64,000 nt of DNA from Zeimonas sp032027205 (GTDB taxonomy: Bacteria; Pseudomonadota; Gammaproteobacteria; Burkholderiales; Burkholderiaceae_E), in contig JAVSMN010000001.1 in assembly GCA_032027205.1 (NCBI GenBank), forward strand, positions 1,984,219 through 2,048,218, written 5' to 3'. Each line of letters begins with the position of its first letter. Within the stretch, counting starts at the first letter, position 1. A program made the translations under genes and the position numbers. Positions 24,106 to 32,625 of this stretch are shown piece after piece. The notes below the pieces were generated by a model. That model ran no database searches. It had not been told where the DNA came from and saw nothing but the letters and a program-made list of their open reading frames with translations.

Positions 24106-25588
24106 CATCCAGCTGATCGACGTGTCGCTACGCGACGGCAACCAAAGCCTGTGGGGCGCGATGAGCTGCAACACGGCGCAGACGCTGACCATCGCGCCGG
24201 TGATGAATCGGGTCGGTTTTCGCGCGCTCGATTACTGCTCGAGCACGGCAATGGGTGTCGCGGTGCGCTACCACCGCGAAAACCCGTGGGAGCGCATACG
24301 GCTCACGCGCGCGGCGATGCCCGACACGCCGCTGCAGTTCATTGGCACCGGGCTGCGTTATATCTCCTGGGAGCCGGCGCATCCGGAGTTCATGCAGCTC
24401 GTCTACGACCGTCTCGTCGAGAACGGCATTTCGCGCTTCGTCGCGCTCGACCCGATGCACGACGTCGACGCGCTGCTGGCGACTTCCGCCGCGATGCGCC
24501 GCGCGGGCGCCTCCGAGATCATCGCCGCGCTCACGTTCACGTTGAGCGCGGTGCACGACGATGCGTTCTACGCCGGGCTCGTCGAGCGGCTGTCGCCGTC
24601 ACCGGACATCGACCGCTTCTATATCAAGGATCCGGCGGGGCTGCTCACGCCCGAGCGCGCACGCACGCTCGTTCCTGCCGTCCGGGAGACGATGCGCGGC
24701 AAGTCCCTCGAGCTGCACTCGCACTGCACGATCGGGCTGTCACCGCTTACCTGCATGACGGCCGCCGAGCTCGGCGTCGAAGTGATACAGGTTGCCTGCG
24801 GCGCCGCGTCGAACGGCACTTCACTGCCCGACGCGCAGCGCATGGTGACGAACCTTCGCGCGCTCGGTCACCGCGTCGACATCGACGATCACGCACTCGC
24901 GCGCGTGGCGACGTACTTCTCGCAGCTCGCGAAGGCCGAGGGGCTGCCGCCCGGTACACCGCAGCAGTTCGACGCGGCGTTCCTGCGCCACCAGCTCGCC
25001 GGTGGCGCCATCACCACGCTGCAGCGCCAGCTCGCCGAGCTCAAGCTCTCCGACCGCTTCGACGAGGTGATGGAGGAGGTGTGCAGGGTACGCGCCGAGC
25101 TCGGCTATCCGATCATGGTCACGCCGTTCCCGCAGATCGTCTACACGCAGGCGCTGTACAACCTGATCGGCGCCGAGCGCTATGCGAACGTTTCCGACCA
25201 GGTGATCCGCTACGTGCTCGGCAGCTTCGGCCGCCCGACTGCCCCGATCGAGGCCGACGTGCAGGATCGCATCCTCTCGCGTCCGCGCGCGCGCGAGCTG
25301 CGCGACGAACCGCCGCCGCTGCCGCCGTCCGAGCTGCGCAAGCGCTTCGCCGCCGGCATCTCCGACGAAGAGTTCCTGCTGCGCGCCGTGATGCCGGCCG
25401 ACCAGGTCGAATCGATGCTCGCCGCTGGGCCGGCGCGCCGACACTACAACCCCTCGATGCGGCCGCTTCTGTCGCTGCTGCGCGGCGTCGCCGCGCGTGC
25501 ACCGGCTGCGGAGATCGTCTTCGACACGCCGGGAGTGCATCTCGAACTGCGGGGTCGCTCCCCGATGGAGGCAACGGATGTTCATTGA
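24098..25588 (+). CDS. Biotin-dependent carboxyltransferase (pyruvate carboxylase/oxaloacetate decarboxylase-like), altered acceptor site
   Basis: The 496-aa protein has the TIM-barrel carboxyltransferase fold: LRDGNQSLWG (11-20), the metal-carbamate lysine 177 in YIKDPAGLLTP, metal-binding HSHCTIG (207-213), NGTSLPDAQRMV, GGAITTLQRQL and PFPQIVYTQALYNLIGAERY. Relative to pyruvate and oxaloacetate enzymes two acceptor-site elements differ. The usual Q-M-L-L-R-G is QFIGTG here, so the pyruvate-binding arginine is lost, and the W-G-G-A-T-F-D loop is replaced by DYCSSTAMGVAV. The enzyme therefore probably carboxylates something other than pyruvate. It overlaps the biotin carboxylase gene by 8 bp and has no biotin domain of its own. 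Confidence 0.85.
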   Translation: MADIQLIDVSLRDGNQSLWGAMSCNTAQTLTIAPVMNRVGFRALDYCSSTAMGVAVRYHRENPWERIRLTRAAMPDTPLQFIGTGLRYISWEPAHPEFMQLVYDRLVENGISRFVALDPMHDVDALLATSAAMRRAGASEIIAALTFTLSAVHDDAFYAGLVERLSPSPDIDRFYIKDPAGLLTPERARTLVPAVRETMRGKSLELHSHCTIGLSPLTCMTAAELGVEVIQVACGAASNGTSLPDAQRMVTNLRALGHRVDIDDHALARVATYFSQLAKAEGLPPGTPQQFDAAFLRHQLAGGAITTLQRQLAELKLSDRFDEVMEEVCRVRAELGYPIMVTPFPQIVYTQALYNLIGAERYANVSDQVIRYVLGSFGRPTAPIEADVQDRILSRPRARELRDEPPPLPPSELRKRFAAGISDEEFLLRAVMPADQVESMLAAGPARRHYNPSMRPLLSLLRGVAARAPAAEIVFDTPGVHLELRGRSPMEATDVH

Positions 25589-26450
25589 CCGGTCGCCCGA
25601 GGCCGCCGAGGATCGCGCTTCCGGTTTCGTCGAGCGCTTGCGTGCGGTGCGAGGCTTCGTGTTCGACATGGACGGCACGCTCGTGCTGGGCGACCAGCGC
25701 AACCACGGCCTGACGCCGTTGCCCGGCGCGCTGGAGACTACCCGTCTGCTCCATCGGCGCGGAACCCGATTCGTCGTGTTCACCAATGGCACGCCGCGTA
25801 CGCCGCAGGGGTATGCGCAGGAACTGCGCAAGGTCGGCTTCGAGCTCGACGATGCGCAGATGCTCACTCCGGCGAGCAGCGCAGTCGAGCTCTTCGTGCG
25901 CCGCGGCTATCGCCGCGTGATGGTGCTCGGCGGCGAGGGCATGACCGTGCCGATGCGGGAGGCGGGAATCGAGGTCGTCGAACCGGTGGGCAAGCCGCAG
26001 GCCGACGCGGTGTTCATCGGCTGGTATCGCGAGTTCTCCATCGACACGCTCGAATCCGCCTGCCATGCCGTCTGGGGTGGAGCACAGGTATTCAGCGCCT
26101 CGCAATCGATGTTCTTCGCGACCGCGCAGGGCAAGGCGCTCGGCACCTCCCGGCCGATTTCGGCGATGATTCGTGATCTCACCGGCTGTCGCGTGAACAT
26201 CGCGGGCAAGCCTTCGCAGGAAGCACTGCGCTGTGCGGCGCGCAGGCTGCGGGCGGCGCCGCGCGACCTGGCGGTGGTGGGCGACGACCCGTCGCTCGAG
26301 ATGCCGATGGCTCGCCGCGCAGGTGCGCTGGCGATCGCGGTGCGCAGCGGACTGGGCGACGACGAAGCGTATGCACAACTGCCGGAGGCGCAGCGCCCGC
26401 ACGTCGTTCTCGATGGAGTGCACGATCTGCTCGATCTGATGCGGTCCTGA
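25578..26450 (+). CDS. HAD-IIA phosphatase (NagD/4-nitrophenylphosphatase-like)
   Basis: A 290-aa HAD hydrolase of the C2-cap type: motif I FVFDMDGTLVLG, motif II VVFTNGTPRTPQG, motif III lysine in IAGKPSQEALRC and motif IV VVGDDPSLEMPMA. Members such as NagD and AraL dephosphorylate sugar or aryl phosphates. The gene overlaps the carboxyltransferase by 11 bp and lies 2 bp before the regulator. In this setting it could remove or recycle a phosphorylated intermediate made by the PpsA/B-like pair, or act as a damage-control phosphatase. The exact role is inference. Confidence 0.85.
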   Translation: MFIDRSPEAAEDRASGFVERLRAVRGFVFDMDGTLVLGDQRNHGLTPLPGALETTRLLHRRGTRFVVFTNGTPRTPQGYAQELRKVGFELDDAQMLTPASSAVELFVRRGYRRVMVLGGEGMTVPMREAGIEVVEPVGKPQADAVFIGWYREFSIDTLESACHAVWGGAQVFSASQSMFFATAQGKALGTSRPISAMIRDLTGCRVNIAGKPSQEALRCAARRLRAAPRDLAVVGDDPSLEMPMARRAGALAIAVRSGLGDDEAYAQLPEAQRPHVVLDGVHDLLDLMRS

Positions 26451-26452
26451 AG

Positions 26453-27352
26453 GTGCGAAGCTACAAGGTCAAGCCAATCCAGGCGCTGGCGCGCGGAATC
26501 GGCGTCCTGCAGGCACTGCACACGATGCAGGCGGCGAGCCTGCACGACCTTCATCTCGCGACGGGCCTTCCGAAGAGCACGCTGACGCGCATCCTCTACA
26601 CACTGCATCTGCAGGGGCTCGTCTGGCAACGCATGGCCGACGGCGCCTACCTGGCCAGTCACAGCCTTCAGCAGCGCGCGCAGATCGACGACACAGCCTG
26701 GCTCGTCGAGCTTGCAGTGCCGATGCTGCAAGAGCTCGGACGCAGGACGACGTGGCCGTCGGTGCTCACCGTGCCGCGACTCGACTACATGGAAGTGATC
26801 GAGACGAACAGCTCGCAGGCCTACTTCGACCTGATCCGTCGCCGGCCGATCGGCTATCGGCTGAACTACCTGCGCTCCGCTTCGGGGCGGGCCTATCTCG
26901 CCTTCTGTTCCGACCAGGAGCGCGAGGCGGTCTTGCGCCGCCTGCGCGAGAACGGAGCGCCCGGGAACGAGAAGGCGTCGGATCAGGGGTTCGTCCGCGA
27001 GCTCGTGCGCAGCGGCAAGCGCAACGGATACGGCGTGCGCACGCCGGACTTCGGCGGCCACTTCACGCGCACGCGCAAGGAAGCCGACGACGGGCGCAGC
27101 TCGGTGGCGATGCCGATCGTGGTCGACGGCGAGGTCCTCGGCTGCATGAACCTCACCTGGCGCACCAAGGTGATATCGCTCGCGCGGATGGTCGAGCGTC
27201 ACGGGGACGATCTGCGCGACGCGATCCGCCAGGTCGAGCAGCGCATCGCGCAGGCGATGGGTCGCTCCGCCGACACAGCTGCGCGAAGTGCCCAGAATGG
27301 AGCAACCCGACTTGAAACTGCGTACCGACCTCGAGCCCGCGCACGTGCGTGA
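26453..27352 (+). CDS. IclR family transcriptional regulator
   Basis: The 299-aa protein has the N-terminal winged helix (IQALARGIGVLQALHTMQ, then LHLATGLPKSTLTRILYTLH) and the C-terminal effector domain (RPIGYRLNYLRSASGRAYL, GGHFTRTRKEADDGRSSVAMP). IclR proteins regulate aromatic and short-chain acid catabolism and bind short palindromes. The gene starts with GTG, two bases after the HAD gene. It likely controls the operon it lies in, and the divergent one, through the 18111-18125 palindrome. Its last ~60 bases overlap the ligase gene. Confidence 0.88.
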   Translation: MRSYKVKPIQALARGIGVLQALHTMQAASLHDLHLATGLPKSTLTRILYTLHLQGLVWQRMADGAYLASHSLQQRAQIDDTAWLVELAVPMLQELGRRTTWPSVLTVPRLDYMEVIETNSSQAYFDLIRRRPIGYRLNYLRSASGRAYLAFCSDQEREAVLRRLRENGAPGNEKASDQGFVRELVRSGKRNGYGVRTPDFGGHFTRTRKEADDGRSSVAMPIVVDGEVLGCMNLTWRTKVISLARMVERHGDDLRDAIRQVEQRIAQAMGRSADTAARSAQNGATRLETAYRPRARARA

Positions 27353-29348
27353 GGGCGAACTGCTGTGGACGCCCGATCCGCAGCAGGCGGCGAACACCCG
27401 CATCGCCGAATACATGCGCTGGCTTTCCCGCGAGCGGGGGCTTGCCTTCGAAGACTACGCCGCGCTGTATCGATGGTCGGTCGACGATCTCGACGCGTTC
27501 TGGAAGTCGATCTTCGAGTATTTCGACGTGCGCTCGTCGACGCCGGTCGGTGCCGTGCTCGGACGTCGCGAGATGCCGGGCGCGCAGTGGTTTCCCGGCG
27601 TGCGGCTGAACTACGCCGAGCACGTGCTGCGCAACGAGCGTGCCGGAGAGGATGCGCTCCTGTATCTCGACGAAACGCGCCCGCTCGCCGGCTTCTCGTG
27701 GGACGCGCTCGGTGCGCAGGTGCGAACGCTCGCCACGCGCCTGCGCGAAATGGGGGTCGTGCCGGGCGACCGTGTCGTCGCCTACCTGCCGAACGTTCCC
27801 GAGGCGGTCGTCGCGATGCTGGCGACCACGGCCATCGGCGCGATCTGGTCGAGCGTCTCGCCCGATTTCGGTGCCAGCGGCGCGCTCGACCGCATCGCTC
27901 AGCTGCAACCGAAGGTGCTGTTCTGCGTGGACGGCTACCGCTACGGCGGGAAGGTCTACGATCGCGGCAGCGAGTTGCGCGCGATCGTGTCCGGTCTCGA
28001 CGACCTCGGCCACGTCGTCGTGCTGCCTCGGCTCGGCGGGAAGCTGCCCGCCTTCGAGCGCGCCGGCCTCGACGTGCGGACGTGGGAAGCGCTGGTCGGC
28101 GGCGAGCCGGTAGCCGCCGCCGACTTCCGCTTCGAGCAGGTCGCGTTCGATCATCCGCTGTGGATCCTGTTCTCCTCCGGGACGACCGGGTTGCCGAAGG
28201 CGATCGTGCACGGGCACGGCGGCATCCTGCTCGAAATGCTCAAGCTCGTCGCGCTGCACATGGACCTGCGGGCCGGCGAGCGGATGTTCTTCTTCAGCAC
28301 CACCGGCTGGATGATGTGGAACTTCCTCGCCAGCTCGATGCTGTGCGGCGTCGTTCCGGTGCTCTACGACGGTCACCCGGCATACCCGGACGTCGACGTG
28401 CTGTGGCGCATGGCGCAGGACAGCGGCGCGTCGTTCTTCGGCGCGAGCCCCACGTACGTGGACATCCTGTCGAAGGCGGGCGTCGTGCCGGGCGAGCGCT
28501 ACGACCTGTCCCGGCTGCGCGCGATCATGCCCGCCGGCTCGCCGGTGTCGCCCGCGCACACCGCCTGGTTCTATCGCAACGTAAAGGCCGACCTGTGGGT
28601 TTGCAGCGGCAGCGGCGGCACCGACGTCTGCACGGGCTTCGTCGGCGGCGTGCCGACGCAGCCGGTGTACGCGGGAGAGATCCAGGCGCCGCATCTCGGC
28701 GTGTCGGCGCAGGCGTGGAACGACGCAGGCGAGAGCGTCGTGGACGAGGTCGGCGAACTGGTGATCACGCAGCCGATGCCGTCGATGCCGGTGAAATTCT
28801 GGAACGATCCGGACGGCAGCCGCTACCGCGATTCGTACTTCGGCGTCTTCTCGGGCGTCTGGCGTCAAGGCGACTTCTTCCGCATCAACGCTCGCGGCGG
28901 CTGTTTCGTGCTCGGTCGCAGCGACGCGACACTGAATCGCCACGGTGTTCGCATCGGCACCGCCGAGATCTATCGCGCGCTGGCCACGCTACCCGAGATC
29001 GACGATGCGCTGATCGTCAACCTCGATCTACCGGGCGGCCGGTTCTTCATGCCGCTGTTCGTGAAACTGCGCGCGGGGGCGACGTTCGACGATGCGCTCG
29101 TCACGCGCATCGGCGAGCGCCTGCGCGACGCCTGCACGCCGCGGCACGTGCCCGACAAGGTGTACCGGGTCGACGCGATTCCGGCCACGCTCACCGGCAA
29201 GAAGATGGAGGTGCCGGTGCGCAGGATCCTGCAGGGGATGCCGGCCGAACGCGCCGCGAACCGCAGCGCGATGGCCGACCCGTCGGCGCTCGACTGGTTC
29301 GTCGGCTACGCCGCAGCGCAGACCGACTACGTGCGCTTCGACGCCTGA
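27297..29348 (+). CDS. Acetoacetate-CoA ligase (AacS-like)
   Basis: The 683-aa protein is an acyl-adenylate-forming enzyme: FSSGTTGLPKAIVHGHGG near residue 292, STTGWMMWNFLASSML and a C-terminal lysine in TLTGKKMEVPVRR. The N-terminus (REGELLWTPDPQQAANTRIAEY, MPGAQWFPGVRLNYAEHVL) is the diagnostic acetoacetate-CoA ligase pattern and the length fits. It converts acetoacetate or a close 3-oxoacid to the CoA ester. I chose ATG 27297 (a GTG lies nine bases earlier); both overlap the regulator gene. As the last gene of the operon it would activate the product of the carboxylase. Thiolysis then gives acetyl-CoA, and the phasin next door hints at a PHA link. Confidence 0.9.
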   Translation: MEQPDLKLRTDLEPAHVREGELLWTPDPQQAANTRIAEYMRWLSRERGLAFEDYAALYRWSVDDLDAFWKSIFEYFDVRSSTPVGAVLGRREMPGAQWFPGVRLNYAEHVLRNERAGEDALLYLDETRPLAGFSWDALGAQVRTLATRLREMGVVPGDRVVAYLPNVPEAVVAMLATTAIGAIWSSVSPDFGASGALDRIAQLQPKVLFCVDGYRYGGKVYDRGSELRAIVSGLDDLGHVVVLPRLGGKLPAFERAGLDVRTWEALVGGEPVAAADFRFEQVAFDHPLWILFSSGTTGLPKAIVHGHGGILLEMLKLVALHMDLRAGERMFFFSTTGWMMWNFLASSMLCGVVPVLYDGHPAYPDVDVLWRMAQDSGASFFGASPTYVDILSKAGVVPGERYDLSRLRAIMPAGSPVSPAHTAWFYRNVKADLWVCSGSGGTDVCTGFVGGVPTQPVYAGEIQAPHLGVSAQAWNDAGESVVDEVGELVITQPMPSMPVKFWNDPDGSRYRDSYFGVFSGVWRQGDFFRINARGGCFVLGRSDATLNRHGVRIGTAEIYRALATLPEIDDALIVNLDLPGGRFFMPLFVKLRAGATFDDALVTRIGERLRDACTPRHVPDKVYRVDAIPATLTGKKMEVPVRRILQGMPAERAANRSAMADPSALDWFVGYAAAQTDYVRFDA

Positions 29349-29827
29349 CCGGTCGCCTGCGCTGCTGCCTGCTGCATCTGATCGTACGCTGCGCGCGCGG
29401 CCTCCATCGACTTCGAGATGAAGTCGAAGGCGCCGCCGGCGCCGCCGGGCGCGTTCTTCGCGAGCGCCTCGACCGCCTCGGAGAGCTGCTCGTTGCTGCG
29501 CGCGATCTGCCGCTCGACGAGGGCGCCGATGTCGACGCCCGTTTCCTGCGCGATGGCGTACACCGCGTTCGCATAGGCGGCGAACTTCTCGGGCGGCAGC
29601 ATCGCGAAGCTGGTGACCAGCTCGGTGAGCCGGTCGGTGTCGCGTGCTTCGAGCAGCGCACGGATCTGCTCGCTCGACTGCTCGAGCGAAGCACGGGTGG
29701 TCTGCATGTTCAGCTCGGCCAGCCGGCGGAAACCCTCGATCGTCTTCGCGGCAGCTGCGCCGGTGAACTCGATCGTCTCGCTCTGCAGCTTCTGCAGGTC
29801 GGCTCCGCTGGGCAAGGGCTTGGGCAT
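29327..29827 (-). CDS. Phasin family protein
   Basis: A 166-aa helical protein of the TIGR01841 phasin type: SETIEFTGAAAAKTIEGFRR, LEQSSEQIRALLEARDTDRL and FDFISKSMEAARAAYDQMQQ. Phasins coat polyhydroxyalkanoate granules. AGGAG precedes the start at a normal distance. Its 3' end overlaps the acetoacetate-CoA ligase 3' end by 22 bp in convergent orientation. The location next to a gene that makes acetoacetyl-CoA, a PHB precursor, is suggestive, but phasin genes are often scattered. Confidence 0.88.
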   Translation of the reverse strand: MPKPLPSGADLQKLQSETIEFTGAAAAKTIEGFRRLAELNMQTTRASLEQSSEQIRALLEARDTDRLTELVTSFAMLPPEKFAAYANAVYAIAQETGVDIGALVERQIARSNEQLSEAVEALAKNAPGGAGGAFDFISKSMEAARAAYDQMQQAAAQATGQASKRT

Positions 29828-30183
29828 GTTCGCGCTCCTCTGGTTGAGGGTCGGTTCGGGAAGCGCCCGGCGCAGTACCCCTGCGGCCGGGCCGGTGGGT
29901 CGTTTGGGGATCGTCGCCGGGGGACGAGGGCGCGTCAAGGGGCGGGGGGCGGGGAGGGGGAGTTGCCGCCGCGCCTCCGGGCGCTGCACATGCGTCCGCA
30001 CGGGGACGCACGCGGCTCGCTGGCGCGACGCACAACGCGCGCCTTTACGCATTCGAACCGGTCCATCGATCAGCGCGCGCGATATCGTTTGTTCGGCGCG
30101 CGTTCCTGGCGGCGATGCCGGCAGGCGCGTAAGAATGCAAGGATTGCGCGCATTCTGCAGACGGTAGTCGGGAGCAGACCTCC
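29828..30183. other. Intergenic region without a recognised gene
   Basis: This 356-bp stretch lies between the divergently transcribed phasin and DUF2905 genes. It holds a purine-rich GGGGCGGGG tract around 29940-29960 and no convincing coding frame. Promoters for both genes must be here, but I cannot assign -35/-10 boxes with confidence. Confidence 0.4.
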
Positions 30184-30384
30184 GTGCAACGCATCTTGAT
30201 CGCTATCGGCCTTCTTGTCGTCGCCGTCGGGCTGCTGTGGCCATGGCTGTCGCGCTTTCCGTGGGGACGGTTGCCGGGCGACATCTCCATCGTGCGCGAG
30301 AACTTCAGCTTCCATTTCCCGATCACGACGTCGATCATCGTGTCGATCGTCCTGACGCTCATCATCTGGTGGTTACGCAGGTAG
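30184..30384 (+). CDS. DUF2905 family small membrane protein
   Basis: A 66-aa protein with two membrane helices, LIAIGLLVVAVGLLWPWL and SIIVSIVLTLIIWWL, joined by the loop RFPWGRLPGDISIVRENFSF, which is the DUF2905 signature. The size and motif match complete members of this small inner-membrane family of unknown role. GTG start. The gene precedes a truncated metallo-beta-lactamase gene by 81 bp, and the two may be co-transcribed. Confidence 0.85.
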   Translation: MQRILIAIGLLVVAVGLLWPWLSRFPWGRLPGDISIVRENFSFHFPITTSIIVSIVLTLIIWWLRR

Positions 30385-30465
30385 CGAGCGGGGTTGCCCT
30401 TCGACGCAACGACGAGCCGGAGCATTGTGTAGTCGGTTTGCAGACCGAAGGGAGGAGACGACGCG

Positions 30466-30993
30466 ATGCGCTTCGACATCGAGACGCGCATCGGCGACGA
30501 GGGCAAGCCTGATCTGCGCAAGCTCGTCGTTGCGCACGAGATCGCGGGCGACGGCGAGGTGTTTCGCAACGATTCCGTGCGCGTCACTGCGATGCGGGTC
30601 GAGCATCCGCCGATTCGCGATGCCTACGCGCTTCGTTTCGAGTGTCCAGACCGGGTGATCGTCTTCTCCGGTGACACCGCCTACCTGCCGAAGCTCGCCG
30701 AATTCGCAAGAGGCGCCGACGTGCTGGTGCACGAGGTGATGTACCTGCCGGGCGTCGATGCGCTGGTCAAGCGGGTTCCGAACGCGGCGACGCTGCGTGA
30801 GCACCTGCTGGCGAGCCACACGCTCACCGACGACGTCGGTCGAATCGCGCAGGCGGCCGGCGTGCAGACGCTCGTGCTTTCGCATTTCGTTCCGGGGGAC
30901 GACGCGTCGATCACCGACGAGATGTGGGCCGAGGGCGTGCGCAAGCACTACTCCGGCCGCATCGTCGTCGGCGCCGACCTGATGGAGATCTGA
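30466..30993 (+). pseudogene. 5'-truncated metallo-beta-lactamase-fold hydrolase (RNase Z/arylsulfatase-like)
   Basis: The 175-aa frame matches only the C-terminal part of a ~300-aa MBL-fold hydrolase: VIVFSGDTAYLPKLAEFARG (metal-binding Asp), VLVHEVMYLPGV, LLASHTLTDDVGRIAQAAGV and VLSHFVPGDD (last His). The N-terminal HxHxDH zinc motif and the first ~130 residues are missing, and a TAG stop lies just upstream in frame. The ATG has a good GGAGGA site, so a short product may be made, but it lacks half of the metal ligands. Probably a deletion remnant. Confidence 0.75.
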
Positions 30994-31062
30994 CATCGGG
31001 GGCACGCGCCGTTCGCCGGAACAGGCAGTCCGGCGAACGGTGCGCCGCCGCTGCTCACGACG

Positions 31063-32181
31063 TCAACCCGTCCGAAGCCGCTGCACCTGCAGCGCCAGCG
31101 CTCCGATGCCTGCCATCAGCGCGACGAAGGCGATCCAGCCGCCGATCCACGGTACGCGTGCGAGGAACGCGAGCAGCACCACCGACAAGGCGGCGGCGAC
31201 CACGCGGCGCGTCATCGCTTTTGCCGGATCGGACGACAACTGCGAGACGAACCAGTCGCCGATGCCGATCGCCGACGCTACCCACGCGACCGGCAGCAGC
31301 ATCAGATAGACGAGCAGGAGAAGCAGGCCGAGCGGAATCCCGATCACGGTGACGAAAGACAGCACGACGACGATCGGCGTGCAGACGAGAACTGCGAAGC
31401 CGAGCAGCAGCGCCGAGCCCGGCCAACGGTGCAGTGCCCCGGAGACCGAAGCGCTCGCGCGCGGCAGCAGCGCAACGACGATCGCGGCGAGCAGCGTCAG
31501 GCCGATCGTCCAGAGCGTCGCGAAGACGATGCCGATCCAGTGCGTGGTTCGCGATGCGGCGTCACGCGGGAGTTGCGGGCCGAGTTGTTCCACCGCTCCG
31601 GCCACCTGCGCGGCCGGGTCTCGCTGCAGCTCCGCGCTGCTGCGGTAACGCAGGTTGCCGTCGATGCGCGCGTGCGGGCCCAGTTCGATGCTTGCCGCAG
31701 CGATTTCGGCGTCGCCGCCGATGCGCCCGTCGATCAGCACGCTGCTGCCTGCTGCGCCGAGCGAGCCGTCAGTGGCGCCTCGAATTTCGGCGCGACCGGC
31801 GGTGATGGTCAGGTTCCCGCCGATGCGGGCGGTCGGCTCGAGTAGCACCTCGCCGCCGGCGAGTCGGGCGTTACGCGCCACCTGGCCGGACAGCGACAGG
31901 CGGCCACCAGCGGCGTACACCGACTGCCCGACGTTCTCGGCGAGCCGCACGGTACCACCGGCGACGAGCGCATCGCCTGCCACGGCTGCCTCGACGTCGA
32001 CGCTGCCGCCGGCGGCGAAAAGGTCGCCGCCGACCGGCGCGCGTTCGATCACGGTGGCGCCGGCAACGAAGCGGTCGGAAGCTCCGGCTGCGAGCGCAGC
32101 CGAAGGCACGAGCACCGTGGAGACGGTGGAAACGAGCAGCGCTGCCAGAACCCGCAGGCTCCGGGCCGTGCGCGTCGTCAC
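31063..32181 (-). CDS. Bactofilin/polymer-forming-like repeat protein with membrane domain
   Basis: This 372-aa protein (GTG start at 32181 favoured, since it gives a clean signal peptide, SLRVLAALLVSTVSTVLVPSAALAA) has a beta-helix-like repeat region from about 40 to 190. Each turn alternates G-G or A-G-G with hydrophobics (VGGDLFAAGGSVDVEAAVAG, DALVAGGTVRLAENVGQSVY), as in bactofilins and periplasmic polymer-forming proteins. Four to six membrane helices follow (WIGIVFATLWTIGLTLLAAI and later). The beta-helix should be periplasmic. A longer ATG start at 32238 would overlap the upstream gene. Function unknown, possibly envelope scaffolding. Confidence 0.7.
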   Translation of the reverse strand: MTTRTARSLRVLAALLVSTVSTVLVPSAALAAGASDRFVAGATVIERAPVGGDLFAAGGSVDVEAAVAGDALVAGGTVRLAENVGQSVYAAGGRLSLSGQVARNARLAGGEVLLEPTARIGGNLTITAGRAEIRGATDGSLGAAGSSVLIDGRIGGDAEIAAASIELGPHARIDGNLRYRSSAELQRDPAAQVAGAVEQLGPQLPRDAASRTTHWIGIVFATLWTIGLTLLAAIVVALLPRASASVSGALHRWPGSALLLGFAVLVCTPIVVVLSFVTVIGIPLGLLLLLVYLMLLPVAWVASAIGIGDWFVSQLSSDPAKAMTRRVVAAALSVVLLAFLARVPWIGGWIAFVALMAGIGALALQVQRLRTG

Positions 32182-32209
32182 TTTCGGTCCGCCGCGCGCG
32201 CCGCCGTCT

Positions 32210-32497
32210 TCAGTGAGTAGGTGCCTTCTCCGGAGCACCCAGCACGTAGCGCAGGCATTCCGTTACGCCGGCCGGCGACAGCGTCTCCCCGGCGCGCGGC
32301 GTCATGAACAGCACCACCGCTTCGCCATCGCGTCGCGCTTCGCAGGCGCCGATCTTCGAGCACTCGCCGGAAGGACACGACCACCAACTGAGCGCCTTGC
32401 ACGCGTGGACTGCTTCGAGAACCTGTTGGCCCGTGTGCGAGTCGTTGTCGATGCGCACGTGCAGTTGCGCGCCCTGGCCTTCGATCCGGAAGCTCAT
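32210..32497 (-). CDS. Hypothetical small cysteine-rich protein
   Basis: A 95-aa protein that I do not recognise. It starts MSFRIEGQGAQLHVRIDNDS with a good GGAGGA site upstream. The centre holds four cysteines in ~20 residues (CKALSWWSCPSGECSKIGAC), suggesting a metal site or disulfides; the rest alternates strand-like segments (GEAVVLFMTPRAGE). No signal peptide. It lies 28 bp upstream of the bactofilin-like gene in the same direction, so the two may be one operon. Confidence 0.6.
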   Translation of the reverse strand: MSFRIEGQGAQLHVRIDNDSHTGQQVLEAVHACKALSWWSCPSGECSKIGACEARRDGEAVVLFMTPRAGETLSPAGVTECLRYVLGAPEKAPTH

Positions 32498-32625
32498 GAT
32501 TCCTCCCTGGACGCGTGTGGTTGGCCGACGCGTCGCGACAACGCCACTCTAGACCAACTGGACCGCGCGTCAATGGCTCGGCGCGGCGAGCCCGACGTGC
32601 GGCGGCGACGACCTAACGCCGGCGT

